The notes beneath the pieces were generated by a model, which saw nothing but the letters and a program-made list of their open reading frames with translations, was not told where the DNA came from and did no database searches. The position numbers and the translations under genes are program-made. Of a DNA stretch of 64,000 bases, positions 47,991-56,779 are shown piece by piece. Position 1 is the first letter of the stretch, and every line of letters starts with the position of its first letter. Source of the DNA: Candidatus Microgenomates bacterium (lineage in GTDB: Bacteria; Patescibacteria; JACPGU01); NCBI GenBank assembly GCA_016188915.1, contig JACPGU010000002.1:186001-250000 (forward strand). The letters are read 5' to 3'.

Positions 47991-48429
47991 TTACCATTAC
48001 TTTCCTCTCTTTCTCTAAACTAAAAGCAATCTCTATCCTTTTCTCCGGCAGGATATCGGCGATTCTATCTGCCCATTCAATGACGGTGATATTTTTGGGA
48101 TCAGACCAGATCTCTTCCAAGCCCAAATCTAGCGCCTCATCGGGCGAACTCAACCTATAAGCGTCTAAGTGGTATAGATATCTTTTTATTTTTTTATTTT
48201 TTTGTTTTCTTAATTTCTCAATCTTGTACTTTTTCATCAAGACAAAGGTCGGGCTAGTAACATTTTCTTTCACGCCGAGTTCTTTTGCTAAAAACTGGGT
48301 AAAGGTGGTCTTGCCAGAGCCTAAATCGCCCACTAGTGCCAAAATTTCTCCACCTCTCAAGAGACCGACAATATCTTTGGCCATTTTTTCGGTTTGGGCT
48401 AGATTTTTTAGAAAATATATTTTTCGCAT
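47983..48429 (-). CDS. tsaE: tRNA t6A synthesis ATPase TsaE
   Basis: The 148-residue ATPase has Walker A GDLGSGKT (residues about 35-42), switch SPTFVLMKKY and YHLDAYRL, and the conserved VIEWADRI near the end. It drives turnover of the TsaBD complex. A Lys/Asn-rich in-frame repeat segment (around 48183-48225, KLRKQKNKKIKR) lies between two conserved strands. It is followed by tsaB on the same strand after the AT-rich repeat. Confidence 0.94.
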   Translation of the reverse strand: MRKIYFLKNLAQTEKMAKDIVGLLRGGEILALVGDLGSGKTTFTQFLAKELGVKENVTSPTFVLMKKYKIEKLRKQKNKKIKRYLYHLDAYRLSSPDEALDLGLEEIWSDPKNITVIEWADRIADILPEKRIEIAFSLEKERKVMVNF

Positions 48430-48483
48430 GGAAATTAAAAGGGGCAGAAGCCCCTTTACCCAATATGGATTTTGAAATTATGA

Positions 48484-48771
48484 TTAGTCACCGAATTCTT
48501 CCGCGGAGGGCAGGATGTGAAGGCGAGATGAGATGCTTTTTTGTGGAGGGTGAATGCTTCGATGGCAGTTTATCTTCCCTTGAAAAAAGAATAAAAGAGA
48601 AAATTTGATCAGTGGCCAAAAAAGAAAATACATCCAGCGATAGATTCTTCTCCCTCCTCCTCTGCCAATCCTATAATAATCATAGGCGATATAACAAAGG
48701 GTATAGGCAAAGAGCGCGAAAAGCAAAATAGAGAGAGTTTCGTAGGAAACAAAATTTTTGCCAACCATCAT
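48484..48771 (-). CDS. Small membrane protein, hypothetical
   Basis: 95 residues with two hydrophobic stretches (about 10-30 and 47-63) and a polar C-terminal tail containing a few His and Pro residues. No family was recognised. AAGGAAGGGGGG lies about 10 bases before the ATG pair at 48771/48768, which supports translation. It stands alone between pyrG and tsaE on the minus strand. Confidence 0.5.
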   Translation of the reverse strand: MMVGKNFVSYETLSILLFALFAYTLCYIAYDYYRIGRGGGRRIYRWMYFLFWPLIKFSLLFFFQGKINCHRSIHPPQKSISSRLHILPSAEEFGD

Positions 48772-48843
48772 GGCGCATCCCCCCTTCCTTTATCAGTTAA
48801 AGAACAGTTAAATTATAGCTTAAAAAAAGCACTTTTGTCAAAA

Positions 48844-50580
48844 TTATCCCTTTCTTTTCATGGCGGTGGCGACTAGATGAACAAAAAGTGGCTGGGGAGA
48901 CAGTGGCCGGGAAGTAAATTCTGGATGAAATTGAGTGCCGATGAAAAATGGGTGATCGGGCAGTTCCAATATCTGCATTATCTCTCCTTCTTCTTTGGGG
49001 GCAAAACCTGAAAAAATCATCCCTTTTTCTTCAAATTTTTTGATATATTCGGGATTGCATTCATAGCGGTGACGAAATCTCTCGCGAATTTTTTTCTTGC
49101 CACTATAAATATTAAAAGCCTGGCTTTTTCCTAAAATATGGAGATCTCGACCCCCCAGACGCATAGAACCACCGAGTCCTTTGATGTTTTTTTGGGAAGG
49201 TAAAATGCAGACGACTGGGTGTGGGGTTTTGTGGTCAATCTCGGTAGTATGAGCGTCTTCCAACCCCAAGACATTTCTAGCAAATTCTATCAAGGCCATT
49301 TGAAACCCCAGACAGATTCCCAGATATGGTATTTTGTTTTCACGGGCAAATCTCACGCACGCTATTTTTCCCTCTGCTCCTCTTTTGCCAAAGCCGCCGG
49401 GGACGATTAGGCCGTCTATTTTGGCCAGTAAATCAAATGGCTTTTTCTTGTTTCTTTCAATTTCTGTGACATCAATCCAGTCTATTTCTACGGCGACTCC
49501 GTTACTAATACCGGCGTGTTCCAAAGCTTTAATTATAGAAGCATAAGAATCACGTAAATCAGTGTATTTGCCAGCGATGCCGATCGTCACTTTCTGAGAT
49601 TTTTTTCCCAATTTACTGGCAAAAGCATGCCAAGAGCTACTTTCTGCGTTTTTCTTTTTTTTAATTTTCAAAATTCGCAAAATTTCATCGTCAACATGAA
49701 CTTCATTTAGCAATTGCGGGATAGTGTAAATACTTTCTACGTCATGCATGGAGAAAACTCTTTCCATTGGGACATTGGTATAAATAGAGATTTTTTCCCG
49801 TACTTTCTCAGAAGTCGGTTTTTCTGAACGGCAAGCGACGAGATGTGGCTGAATCCCCGCCTCCAAAAGTAATCTAATGCCCAATTGAGCGGGTTTGCTT
49901 TTTTGTTCGCCCAAGGTATTGGGCTGGGCGATATAGGTCAGAGCAACAAAGCAAACATTGCTTTCCCCTTCTTCGTAATTGAGCTGGCGAAGCGATTCAA
50001 TATAATGGGAATTTTCAATATCTCCGATAGTACCGCCGACTTCTACCAAGATAATATCTGCTCCTGATTTTTGTGCGAGGTTGCGGAGGTGCCATTTGAT
50101 CTCGCCGGTGACGTGAGGAATAATCTGAACGTCGCGGCCCAAATATTCGCCCTTCCTTTCTTTCTCAAATATCTTGGAAAAAATCTGACCACTGGTGATG
50201 AAGCTGTCGCGCGTGAGATCGGATTCCAGGGTTCTTTCATAAGTGCCTAGATCCATATCACATTCGGTGCCGTCGTCCAAGACAAAAACTTCGCCGTGGC
50301 GGTAGGGGTTCAAAGTCCCAGAATCAAGATTTAAATATCCCTCCATTTTTATAGGGACACATTTGAGGCCATTGTCTTGCAAAAGTTTACCCAGCGATGA
50401 AGAAAAAATACCCTTGCCTAGGCCCGACATAACGGTGCCGACGACCACGACAAATTTGGTCCGGCCCTTTTGATAGCCGGCCGGCATAGGAGTATAAAAT
50501 TCGTGTTCTTCTTGTTTGAGGGCTATTTTGGCGAGGTCGTCTTGTTGCATATTTATTTTGGGCAATAAAAAAATCTCCAT
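48844..50580 (-). CDS. pyrG: CTP synthase
   Basis: PyrG converts UTP to CTP using glutamine. The synthetase domain carries VVGTVMSGLGKGIFSSSLG (a P-loop variant of the usual GGVVSSLGKG), EGYLNLDSGTLNPYRHGEVF and DMDLGTYERT. The C-terminal GATase domain has PGGFGKRG and the nucleophile Cys in YLGICLGFQM. The product is 578 residues with an N-terminal extension of about 40 residues. ATG at 50550 is an alternative start; neither has a convincing Shine-Dalgarno. Confidence 0.95.
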   Translation of the reverse strand: MEIFLLPKINMQQDDLAKIALKQEEHEFYTPMPAGYQKGRTKFVVVVGTVMSGLGKGIFSSSLGKLLQDNGLKCVPIKMEGYLNLDSGTLNPYRHGEVFVLDDGTECDMDLGTYERTLESDLTRDSFITSGQIFSKIFEKERKGEYLGRDVQIIPHVTGEIKWHLRNLAQKSGADIILVEVGGTIGDIENSHYIESLRQLNYEEGESNVCFVALTYIAQPNTLGEQKSKPAQLGIRLLLEAGIQPHLVACRSEKPTSEKVREKISIYTNVPMERVFSMHDVESIYTIPQLLNEVHVDDEILRILKIKKKKNAESSSWHAFASKLGKKSQKVTIGIAGKYTDLRDSYASIIKALEHAGISNGVAVEIDWIDVTEIERNKKKPFDLLAKIDGLIVPGGFGKRGAEGKIACVRFARENKIPYLGICLGFQMALIEFARNVLGLEDAHTTEIDHKTPHPVVCILPSQKNIKGLGGSMRLGGRDLHILGKSQAFNIYSGKKKIRERFRHRYECNPEYIKKFEEKGMIFSGFAPKEEGEIMQILELPDHPFFIGTQFHPEFTSRPLSPQPLFVHLVATAMKRKG

Positions 50581-50702
50581 ATTTTTACGCGGTGTTTTTT
50601 TTGGAGACTACCCCTATTGTAAAGTAATGGATAGAGGGCTTCAAGGGGAAAATATAAAAAACAGGAAAATCGCTATGTGATAATTTTTTAAGGAAGAAAT
50701 AT

Positions 50703-50731
50703 TTGACTTTACTTTAATTCTGTGGTATAAT
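50703..50731 (+). promoter_or_regulatory. Promoter of the receiver-domain gene
   Basis: TTGACT (50703-50708), 17 bases, TATAAT (50726-50731) with TGG upstream; near consensus. Confidence 0.8.
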
Positions 50732-50779
50732 GTAAATACAGGGAAAAAGTTCCTTCCCAAATTCATTCAGGAGGGTAAT

Positions 50780-51127
50780 ATGACAATCAGAGGAACAATT
50801 TTTTTGGCGGAAGAAGATTCTTCTGTCAGGAATCTTTTCGCGAGGATTTTGACCGATGCAGGGTACTTGGTGATTCATTTTGTCTCGCACCAAGTGGCGC
50901 TGGAGTCTTTTCTTAATCTGGAAATCAAGCCCAACGTCTTCATCGTCAACTGGGGCAATGGCTCGGGTCTGGAGGTGGCCAAAGCGTTGCGGGAAGAGGG
51001 CTTTCATTCCATCATCATCACCACCGGCCGGGTGGAAGAGCTTTCTGCGGAGAATTTTCTCCTTGTCCGTAAGCCCATCAGGGCCGATGATTTTTTGAAA
51101 ATCGTCGGCGAAATGATGGAGAGATGA
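50780..51127 (+). CDS. Stand-alone response-regulator receiver domain lacking the phospho-Asp
   Basis: The 115-residue protein is a bare REC domain: FLAEEDSSVRNLFARIL (acidic pair), then NVFIVNWGNGSGLEVAKAL, IIITTGR and RKPIRADDF (conserved Lys). In the strand that normally ends with the phosphorylated Asp (VLLD) the residue is Asn (VNW), so classical phosphorylation is not expected. It may act as a constitutive or phosphorylation-independent adaptor. It has a strong own promoter and ribosome-binding site (AGGAGG) and a terminator; no kinase gene is nearby. Confidence 0.8.
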   Translation: MTIRGTIFLAEEDSSVRNLFARILTDAGYLVIHFVSHQVALESFLNLEIKPNVFIVNWGNGSGLEVAKALREEGFHSIIITTGRVEELSAENFLLVRKPIRADDFLKIVGEMMER

Positions 51128-51155
51128 TGGCGACGACTCCCTGATTTTTTTTGAA

Positions 51156-51192
51156 AATCCCTCGCTTATTCTGTAGAGCGGGGGATTTTTGC
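51156..51192. terminator. Bidirectional terminator
   Basis: AAAATCCC-TCGC faces GCGGGGGATTTT between the convergent receiver-domain gene and murB. Confidence 0.75.
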
Positions 51193-51194
51193 GT

Positions 51195-52133
51195 TTATTC
51201 CACGAATTCTACTTCTTCTTCCAAGATAATGCCAAATCTCTCCTTTACTTTTTTTTTGATTAGGTCTTTTAGTTTTTTGATATCAGAGGCTCGCGCTTTA
51301 CCAGTATTGATAATAAAATTAGCGTGTTCTGGTGAAATAATGGCGCCACCTATTTTCTTGCCTTTCAGGCCAAGGCTTTCAATCAGCCAGCCAACTGGAA
51401 TTTTGCCGTGTTTGATGGCTTCATTTGGTATTTTTTTGGCTATTTTTTCAGTAGCGATAATATTTTTAAAGATACATCCGGCCGAAGGTTCAATGGGTAG
51501 ATGACCGCGATTTTTGATATTTTCCTCCATCTCTTGTTTTATCTTTTTCTGATTGCCAGATGCAAGTTTTAAAACGACGGACAAAATGATATGTTTGCCT
51601 TTGATTTTTTTCAAACGAGAGGAACGGTAAGAAAAGCAAAAGTCTTTGTTTTTCCACCTTTGTATCTTGCCAGAAGGAGTAAGGATAGTAGCCTCCACGA
51701 AAGTTTTAGCTATATCTTGTCCCCAAGCGCCGGCGTTGCCATAAACAGCGCCACCAAGAGTGCCTGGAATACCAGCAGCCCATTCCAAGCCGGAAAGGCT
51801 ATTTTGGGCTGCGGTTTTCACCACCTCTTCCAGGGGCGATCCGGCGCTAACGATGATTTTTGTGCTCTTTACTACGGTGGGTTTGGCGATTAGTTTGACG
51901 ATCAGTCCCCGGAATCCACGATCAGAAAAAACTACATTACTTCCACCACCTAAAAAAAATGTTTTAATCTTCATTCTGGCGGCCAATTCACTGGCATCCT
52001 TGATGAGTTTTTCATTAGCGGTAGCCAAAAAAAGATCAGCTTTTCCTCCGACTTTATAAGTCGTTAGTGGCGACAAAAGAGTATCCTTTTTTACTTCCGG
52101 AAATTTTTGCAAAAAAGTTTGGTATTTGCCCAT
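51195..52133 (-). CDS. murB: UDP-N-acetylenolpyruvoylglucosamine reductase MurB
   Basis: MurB carries out the second step of peptidoglycan precursor synthesis and uses FAD and NADPH. The FAD-binding region reads TTYKVGGKADLFL with FFLGGGSNVVFSDRGFRG, then WAAGIPGTLGGAVYGNAGAWG. SAGCIFKN contains the catalytic Ser, and HANFIINTGKA ends the core. The open frame reaches 52247, but a -10 (TGCTACAAT) ends six bases before the ATG at 52133, so that start and a leaderless mRNA are favoured (312 aa). Confidence 0.95.
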   Translation of the reverse strand: MGKYQTFLQKFPEVKKDTLLSPLTTYKVGGKADLFLATANEKLIKDASELAARMKIKTFFLGGGSNVVFSDRGFRGLIVKLIAKPTVVKSTKIIVSAGSPLEEVVKTAAQNSLSGLEWAAGIPGTLGGAVYGNAGAWGQDIAKTFVEATILTPSGKIQRWKNKDFCFSYRSSRLKKIKGKHIILSVVLKLASGNQKKIKQEMEENIKNRGHLPIEPSAGCIFKNIIATEKIAKKIPNEAIKHGKIPVGWLIESLGLKGKKIGGAIISPEHANFIINTGKARASDIKKLKDLIKKKVKERFGIILEEEVEFVE

Positions 52134-52139
52134 GATTTG

Positions 52140-52148
52140 ATTGTAGCA
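52140..52148 (-). promoter_or_regulatory. murB extended -10 (leaderless mRNA predicted)
   Basis: Minus-strand TGCTACAAT; TACAAT ends six bases before the ATG. The -35 is weak. Confidence 0.6.
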
Positions 52149-52162
52149 TGGATTATTACCCT

Positions 52163-52351
52163 CTACTTTTTTGCGGTAAAGGCATTGTAGGCGAGTATGA
52201 CCAGTACGATACCGCCAACCCAGCTTGCCCATAGTGGCAAGGCCCAATCAGCGATCAAAAGTTCCCAGCTCAACGCTGCACGAATGAGATGGAGTACTCC
52301 AACAATCGCGAATATCGTTCCTGCCACCGTAACAAATGTTTGTTCTTTCAT
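52163..52351 (-). CDS. Small two-helix membrane protein
   Basis: 62 residues with hydrophobic segments at about 7-28 and 40-57, separated by ELLIADWALPLW; function unknown. It resembles small inner-membrane proteins common in CPR genomes. It lies directly upstream of murB on the same strand, 29 bases from the murB start, but murB appears to have its own promoter in between. Confidence 0.6.
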   Translation of the reverse strand: MKEQTFVTVAGTIFAIVGVLHLIRAALSWELLIADWALPLWASWVGGIVLVILAYNAFTAKK

Positions 52352-52534
52352 AGAAAGGTTTATTTGCTAGTTTTCCCTTCCATAAGCCAATGGTATCACA
52401 AAGAGATGGAGGAAGCTATAAAATTGGACTAGTTTTAGTTTTGGATAACAGAACTCTCGTATCAATGCCCAGCGAAGATAAATAAGGACTTTTTTTATTT
52501 GTCTGAAAATATATTTAAAATAGCCATTTTGTGG

Positions 52535-52540
52535 TATAAT
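52535..52540 (+). promoter_or_regulatory. ssrA promoter -10
   Basis: TATAAT preceded by TGG (extended -10), ending nine bases before the mature 5' end of tmRNA. Confidence 0.65.
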
Positions 52541-52548
52541 TTACTTAC

Positions 52549-52897
52549 GGGCCTGCACAGGTTTCGCCAAGAAGATCTTTGAAAAGTGGTCGCGTGCCGA
52601 GAATGTCATTGTCTCGCAAACCTATGACAAAACTTACGAGCAAAATCTAATTTTGCCCCTGCTTACGCTTTAGCTTAAGCAGCATCGCCCTGTCTGCCTC
52701 CCCTGTGGGCAGGTAGCGGTGTCACCAATAGGGGATGCTGGCCGTAGGTATTCCTTCGTATCGGCAGTAAGTCACCAAGGATAAAGCGCGTTATTTCGCC
52801 TCAATTTTTATCGCGTCTTGAAAATCCAATTGAGACTACGCACGTAGAGATCATTTTCCAAACTTTTTGCACGGGGGTTCGATTCCCCCCAGGTCCA
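52549..52897 (+). ncRNA. ssrA: tmRNA (ssrA)
   Basis: The tRNA-like ends pair (GGGCCTG with CAGGTCC, one G-U) and the 3' side carries a T-arm (GGGGG-TTCGATT-CCCCC) and discriminator A. The tag frame at 52640-52678 reads AKSNFAPAYALA then TAA, a hydrophobic proteolysis tag ending in ALA. Several pseudoknot-type stems follow (TGCCTCCCC/GGGGATGC region, and CAATTGA helices). tmRNA with SmpB, encoded about 4 kb away, rescues stalled ribosomes. It fills most of the 705-base stretch without protein genes from 52352 to 53056; the rest is AT-rich sequence and a terminator. Confidence 0.95.
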
Positions 52898-52922
52898 TTT
52901 TTCGCTCTGGTGAGCGAAAAAT
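52897..52922 (+). terminator. ssrA terminator
   Basis: ATTTTTCGCTC-TGGT-GAGCGAAAAAT directly after the tmRNA 3' end; stem with T-rich side. Confidence 0.65.
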
Positions 52923-53006
52923 GCCCTTCGTAGCTTCAGCGAAGAATGGGCGAACAAATAATGTTTACTCTATTTAACAAAGAGCCATTTTGCAATTTTG
53001 TATTTG

Positions 53007-53015
53007 TGGTATAAT
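53007..53015 (+). promoter_or_regulatory. Extended -10 element
   Basis: TGGTATAAT about 42 bases before the ATG at 53057. A TTGCAA lies upstream but at a short spacing (14 bases). Confidence 0.5.
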
Positions 53016-53056
53016 ATATCCACAATCAATTAGTAAAATTATGGAGGGTAGATTTT

Positions 53057-53386
53057 ATGAAAAAACTCCTTTCTTTAATAGGTTTTGTTTTTTCTTTTAC
53101 GCCCCTAGCTACTTTGGCCGCCAAAGAAGATGCCTATCGTTGGGGTATGATGGAAAATTTTTCTGGCTACGGAATGATGGGTAGCCCTTTAAGCATTTTT
53201 GTCGGCTGGATCATGATGATTGTTTTCTTTTTGACTACTATCGCTGTTCTGGTGCTTTTGGTTTTGTTGATCCAGAGGCTTTTGATTTTGAATAATAAAG
53301 CAGAGAACAGTCTTTCCCCTCGCTTGAAAGCAAAGATCAAAAATCCTCTGCGCAAAAAGAAAAAATCTCACCGCAAGAAAAAATAA
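53057..53386 (+). CDS. Small membrane protein with signal peptide and basic tail
   Basis: 109 residues. A signal sequence (MKKLLSLIGFVFSFTPLATLAA) is followed by a short Gly/Met-rich external segment, a long hydrophobic helix (about 48-75) and a strongly basic C-terminus (LRKKKKSHRKKK) that should stay inside. No family was recognised. GGAGGGT precedes the ATG. A DUF5676-like gene follows 24 bases later. Confidence 0.65.
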   Translation: MKKLLSLIGFVFSFTPLATLAAKEDAYRWGMMENFSGYGMMGSPLSIFVGWIMMIVFFLTTIAVLVLLVLLIQRLLILNNKAENSLSPRLKAKIKNPLRKKKKSHRKKK

Positions 53387-53410
53387 AAATTTATTAGTAA
53401 AAAAATAAGT

Positions 53411-53665
53411 ATGAAACTTAACGCAAACGCCTTTGGTCTAGCTTCTGGTATTCTGTGTGGCGCTTGGTGCCTGGCTATCGCTCTGCTTTACATCTGGTCT
53501 GGGAGCTTCGGTGCCGGTTATTTGGCGATGGTAGCTGCACTTACGCCTGGAGTGGTGATTGGCTCTTACAGTGGCGCTATTTTGCTGACTGTTTACGCTC
53601 TGGTCTCCGGTTTTGTCGTGGGATGGCTTTTTGCTTGGCTGTACAACCAATTGGCAAAAAAATAA
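53411..53665 (+). CDS. DUF5676-like three-helix membrane protein
   Basis: 84 residues with three hydrophobic segments (about 10-30, 36-55 and 58-78) and GSYSGAILLTVYALVSGFVVGW near the end, similar to the small DUF5676/holin-like group. Its role is unknown. It lies in a run of plus-strand membrane-protein genes leading to murD. Confidence 0.65.
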   Translation: MKLNANAFGLASGILCGAWCLAIALLYIWSGSFGAGYLAMVAALTPGVVIGSYSGAILLTVYALVSGFVVGWLFAWLYNQLAKK

Positions 53666-53715
53666 ATGCCAATCGCGCGAGTTTTTAACTAATTGTTCTA
53701 ATTGGATGGTTTTTT

Positions 53716-54087
53716 ATGTTAAAGATTTGGAAAAAAATAGCTCGTTTTTTTGACCGTTTTGAAGACCGCAACAGGCATCTTTTGAGCCGTTACCCTTTGC
53801 TTTACGCGATGGTGGGCGGAGTAGGAGTGGTGCTTTTTTATCGCGGTATCTGGATGCTGGCGGACGATTTTTTTATCTCTAGCTGGGCATCTATTTTTTT
53901 GGCCTTGGTTATTTTGATGAGTATCGGGCTTTTGATCTCTTCTTTTGTTGGGGACAAAATAATTATGTCGGGGCTGAAAAGACAGCACAAAATTTCTTTG
54001 GCAACTGAAAAAGAAGAATCAGAAGAACTCCAAAGGATAAAAAATATAGAGAAAAAATTGAACAAACTTTTAACCAAAAAAAGATGA
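53716..54087 (+). CDS. Hypothetical two-helix membrane protein upstream of murD
   Basis: The 123-residue protein has a basic N-terminus (FEDRNRHLLSRYP), two hydrophobic segments (about 36-52 and 58-82) and a charged C-terminal coiled coil. No family was recognised. Its stop overlaps the murD start (ATGA), so the two are translationally coupled, which may point to a wall-related function. Confidence 0.65.
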   Translation: MLKIWKKIARFFDRFEDRNRHLLSRYPLLYAMVGGVGVVLFYRGIWMLADDFFISSWASIFLALVILMSIGLLISSFVGDKIIMSGLKRQHKISLATEKEESEELQRIKNIEKKLNKLLTKKR

Positions 54088-55367
54088 CCGATTTGAAAAA
54101 AATATTCGGTGGCAAAAAGGTACTTATTTGGGGACTGGGACTACATGGAGGCGGCTTGGGGGCGGCTGTTTTTTTTCATAAGCTAGGAGCGAAAGTTGTG
54201 ATAACCGATTTGCGGGACAAAAAAACACTAGCTCCTACTTTGAAAAAATTGGCTCATTTAAAAAATATCTCTTATATTTTGGGGGAGCATAGAGAGGGCG
54301 ATTTTGCTAATGTTGATTTTGTGGTACGCAATCCGGCCATAAAAGATGACAATCCTTATCTTTCGGTCGCGCGCAAAAATAAAGTGCCCGTTATTAGTGA
54401 TGTCGGACTTTTTTTACAATATTCGCCGGCTTTAATTATCGGTATTACCGGTAGCAAGGGCAAATCCACCCTTACACAATTAATTTATGAACTTTTATCA
54501 GAAGCAGCGCGTAGCCAAAAAGGAAAATTGGAAAAAGTAAAAAAAATATTTTTAGGAGGCAATATCAGGATATCTGTGTTTGACGCGCTCGAAAAAGCCA
54601 AAGAAGATGACATTGTAGTTTTGGAGCTTTCTAGTTTTCAGCTTGATCACGCCAGTTATACTAAAAAAAGTCCTCATATCGCCATTGTTACTAATCTCTA
54701 CAATGAACATATCAATTATCACGGCAGTTTGAAAAAATACGAGGAAGCAAAAAAAAATATTTTGCGCTTTCAGAAAAAAAACAATCTGGCGATTTTGAAT
54801 AAAAATTTAAAAAAATGGGGTAGTCTCTCCCCCGCCATCAAAATATTTTTTGATGGCACGGCCGAACGAGGACTTTTGGCTTTGGCTGAATATTTCGGTA
54901 TAAAAAGAGAAAAAGTAGAAAAAAAATTAAAAAATTTCAAAGGCCTAGAGGGTCGGCAGGAAATAGTAGCCAAAAGCAAAAAAGGCGTTATTTTCATTAA
55001 TGATACAACGGCCACTCATCCAGAAGCCACTATTTTTGCTTTGAAAAAATTTGAAAATCCTATTTTGATTGCCGGTGGGGTAGATAAAAAATTTGGTCAA
55101 GAAGTAGATGCGCTCGCCAGGCTGATTGACCAAAAAAAATTGCAGGTAGCTCTCCTGCCCGGTGATTTTTCTGATCGTTTAGAAAAAAAATGTAGAACAA
55201 AATTTTTTCATGCTTCCGATATGGAACAGGCGGTATGTTGGGCGAAAGACAGGGCAAAGCCTGGAGATATAGTTTTGCTCTCGCCAGGGTCGGCTAGCTT
55301 TAATCTTTTTTTGAATGAATTTGATAGAGGAGAAAAATTTGTCAGAGCTATAAAATCTTGCCTGTAG
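54084..55367 (+). CDS. murD: UDP-N-acetylmuramoylalanine--D-glutamate ligase MurD
   Basis: MurD adds D-Glu to UDP-MurNAc-L-Ala. The N-terminal Rossmann-like domain (KVLIWGLGLHGGGLGAAVFF) is followed by the ATP-binding loop GITGSKGKSTLTQL (near residue 117), the central domain VVLELSSFQLD with NLYNEHINYH, and the C-terminal domain with INDTTATHPEA and LLSPGSASFNLF. The length of 427 residues is near normal. It is coupled to the preceding membrane-protein gene. Confidence 0.94.
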   Translation: MTDLKKIFGGKKVLIWGLGLHGGGLGAAVFFHKLGAKVVITDLRDKKTLAPTLKKLAHLKNISYILGEHREGDFANVDFVVRNPAIKDDNPYLSVARKNKVPVISDVGLFLQYSPALIIGITGSKGKSTLTQLIYELLSEAARSQKGKLEKVKKIFLGGNIRISVFDALEKAKEDDIVVLELSSFQLDHASYTKKSPHIAIVTNLYNEHINYHGSLKKYEEAKKNILRFQKKNNLAILNKNLKKWGSLSPAIKIFFDGTAERGLLALAEYFGIKREKVEKKLKNFKGLEGRQEIVAKSKKGVIFINDTTATHPEATIFALKKFENPILIAGGVDKKFGQEVDALARLIDQKKLQVALLPGDFSDRLEKKCRTKFFHASDMEQAVCWAKDRAKPGDIVLLSPGSASFNLFLNEFDRGEKFVRAIKSCL

Positions 55368-55450
55368 AGAGTCTTAAATTTCACAAATATTATAAGCCTT
55401 GCTTTTGGTGGTTTGTTTAGAATATTATAAAAATATAGCAACAAAAACCT

Positions 55451-56761
55451 ATGGCAACAATTAAGAAAAAAACATCCGGTCTAAAAGTGAAAAAAACGGC
55501 AGGCATCAAGAAGAAACAGCCCACTCGAGAATTGACTTTACCGGAAGATTATAATATCGGTCTTTTGCCTAGAATATCTTTGGCTTTTTTGGTAGTGATT
55601 TTATTGTCGGTGACGCTCTATTATGTGGCGGTTGTCAGAAAAGAGAGCAGAATCAACGCGCCGGAAGAAAATACGATTGATGATTCTTTAGATAAAACTA
55701 TCTTGCCGGATGATGAAGCGACAACGGCTGGACAGATTTTTTATTCTTTGGGAGACACATTGCTCTCTTACGATACGAGCAAAAGTGAGACAAAAAATTG
55801 GATTGGCAAAGCTGATGATTGGCTGTTTCAGGAATCATCCGCGCCTACTTTGCTTTATCGTGATATTGCGGTGCTGGATGATAACAAAATAGGTTTTTCT
55901 TATTGTCAAAAAGAAGGGGGAGAAAGACCTTGTGGTCTGTACACTTTTGATGTTAAGACTAAAAAAATAACTTTGGCTAAAGATCCGGGGCCAAATCTTA
56001 CTATCGGTCAAGCGGCTTGGTATTCGGCTGATAAATTAGCTTATTTTTTAGAAAATGATAAAGAAAACAAATCTAGTTTAATTTTGGCACGCGGAGGGGA
56101 ATTGGCTACTTTGGATGAAATTAATGGTCCTGCTTTAGGTCGTGGCGGGTTTGATGAAGATAGCGTCAAAATGGCTTTTTCTCCCGATGGGGTACATCTT
56201 TTGCAAATTGCCACCAATTCTCGCCGCGACGGAAGTGATTTCAATACTTATGTTTACGATACAATGACGGGTAAAAAAATAATCATCAACGGAGCTACTC
56301 AGCCAGAGTGGCTGAACAATGATACTATTGTCTATCGCAACCAAAGAGATGGAGGGGGAATTTATCAATTCAATATCAAAACATCAGCTTGGGAAAGATA
56401 CAATGCAATAAAAATGGACGCATATAACCCACAAATTCTGGCAGGTAGTGATGAAATTTATTATGAAAAAGAAAGCGATAGAAGTGTTTGGTCGTATAAT
56501 ATAAAAAACGGCGACCATCAAAAAATAGCCGACAAAGCCTCTTCTTGGCGTTTTGTCTCTCCGGCGACAGCGATATATTTGACTTTGATAAAATGCGCCA
56601 CTGATGGAGAAAAAAAACCAGCAGGAGCCTGCGATTTTTCTCCCGATGATTATTATCCAGACAAAGCGGTAGTTTTTGATTTGCGTTCATCGGAAGAAAG
56701 AGAAAAAATAAAAGAAAAAATATTTCCTCTCTCAAGCCATCAGTGGTTTACTGGTTTTTAA
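55451..56761 (+). CDS. Membrane-anchored beta-propeller-like protein
   Basis: 436 residues. A basic cytoplasmic tail (Lys-rich, residues 1-35) is followed by one membrane helix (about 40-60) and an extracytoplasmic region. That region contains repeated propeller-type strands (IGFSYCQKEGGERPCGLYTFDVKTKK, here given in words; VKMAFSPDGVHLLQI; TIVYRNQRDGGGIYQFN; DEIYYEKESDRSVWSYNIK) like WD40/TolB PD40 modules. Binding rather than catalysis is likely. A perfect palindromic terminator separates it from convergent smpB. Confidence 0.7.
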   Translation: MATIKKKTSGLKVKKTAGIKKKQPTRELTLPEDYNIGLLPRISLAFLVVILLSVTLYYVAVVRKESRINAPEENTIDDSLDKTILPDDEATTAGQIFYSLGDTLLSYDTSKSETKNWIGKADDWLFQESSAPTLLYRDIAVLDDNKIGFSYCQKEGGERPCGLYTFDVKTKKITLAKDPGPNLTIGQAAWYSADKLAYFLENDKENKSSLILARGGELATLDEINGPALGRGGFDEDSVKMAFSPDGVHLLQIATNSRRDGSDFNTYVYDTMTGKKIIINGATQPEWLNNDTIVYRNQRDGGGIYQFNIKTSAWERYNAIKMDAYNPQILAGSDEIYYEKESDRSVWSYNIKNGDHQKIADKASSWRFVSPATAIYLTLIKCATDGEKKPAGACDFSPDDYYPDKAVVFDLRSSEEREKIKEKIFPLSSHQWFTGF

Positions 56762-56779
56762 AACATAAAATACTTAAAA

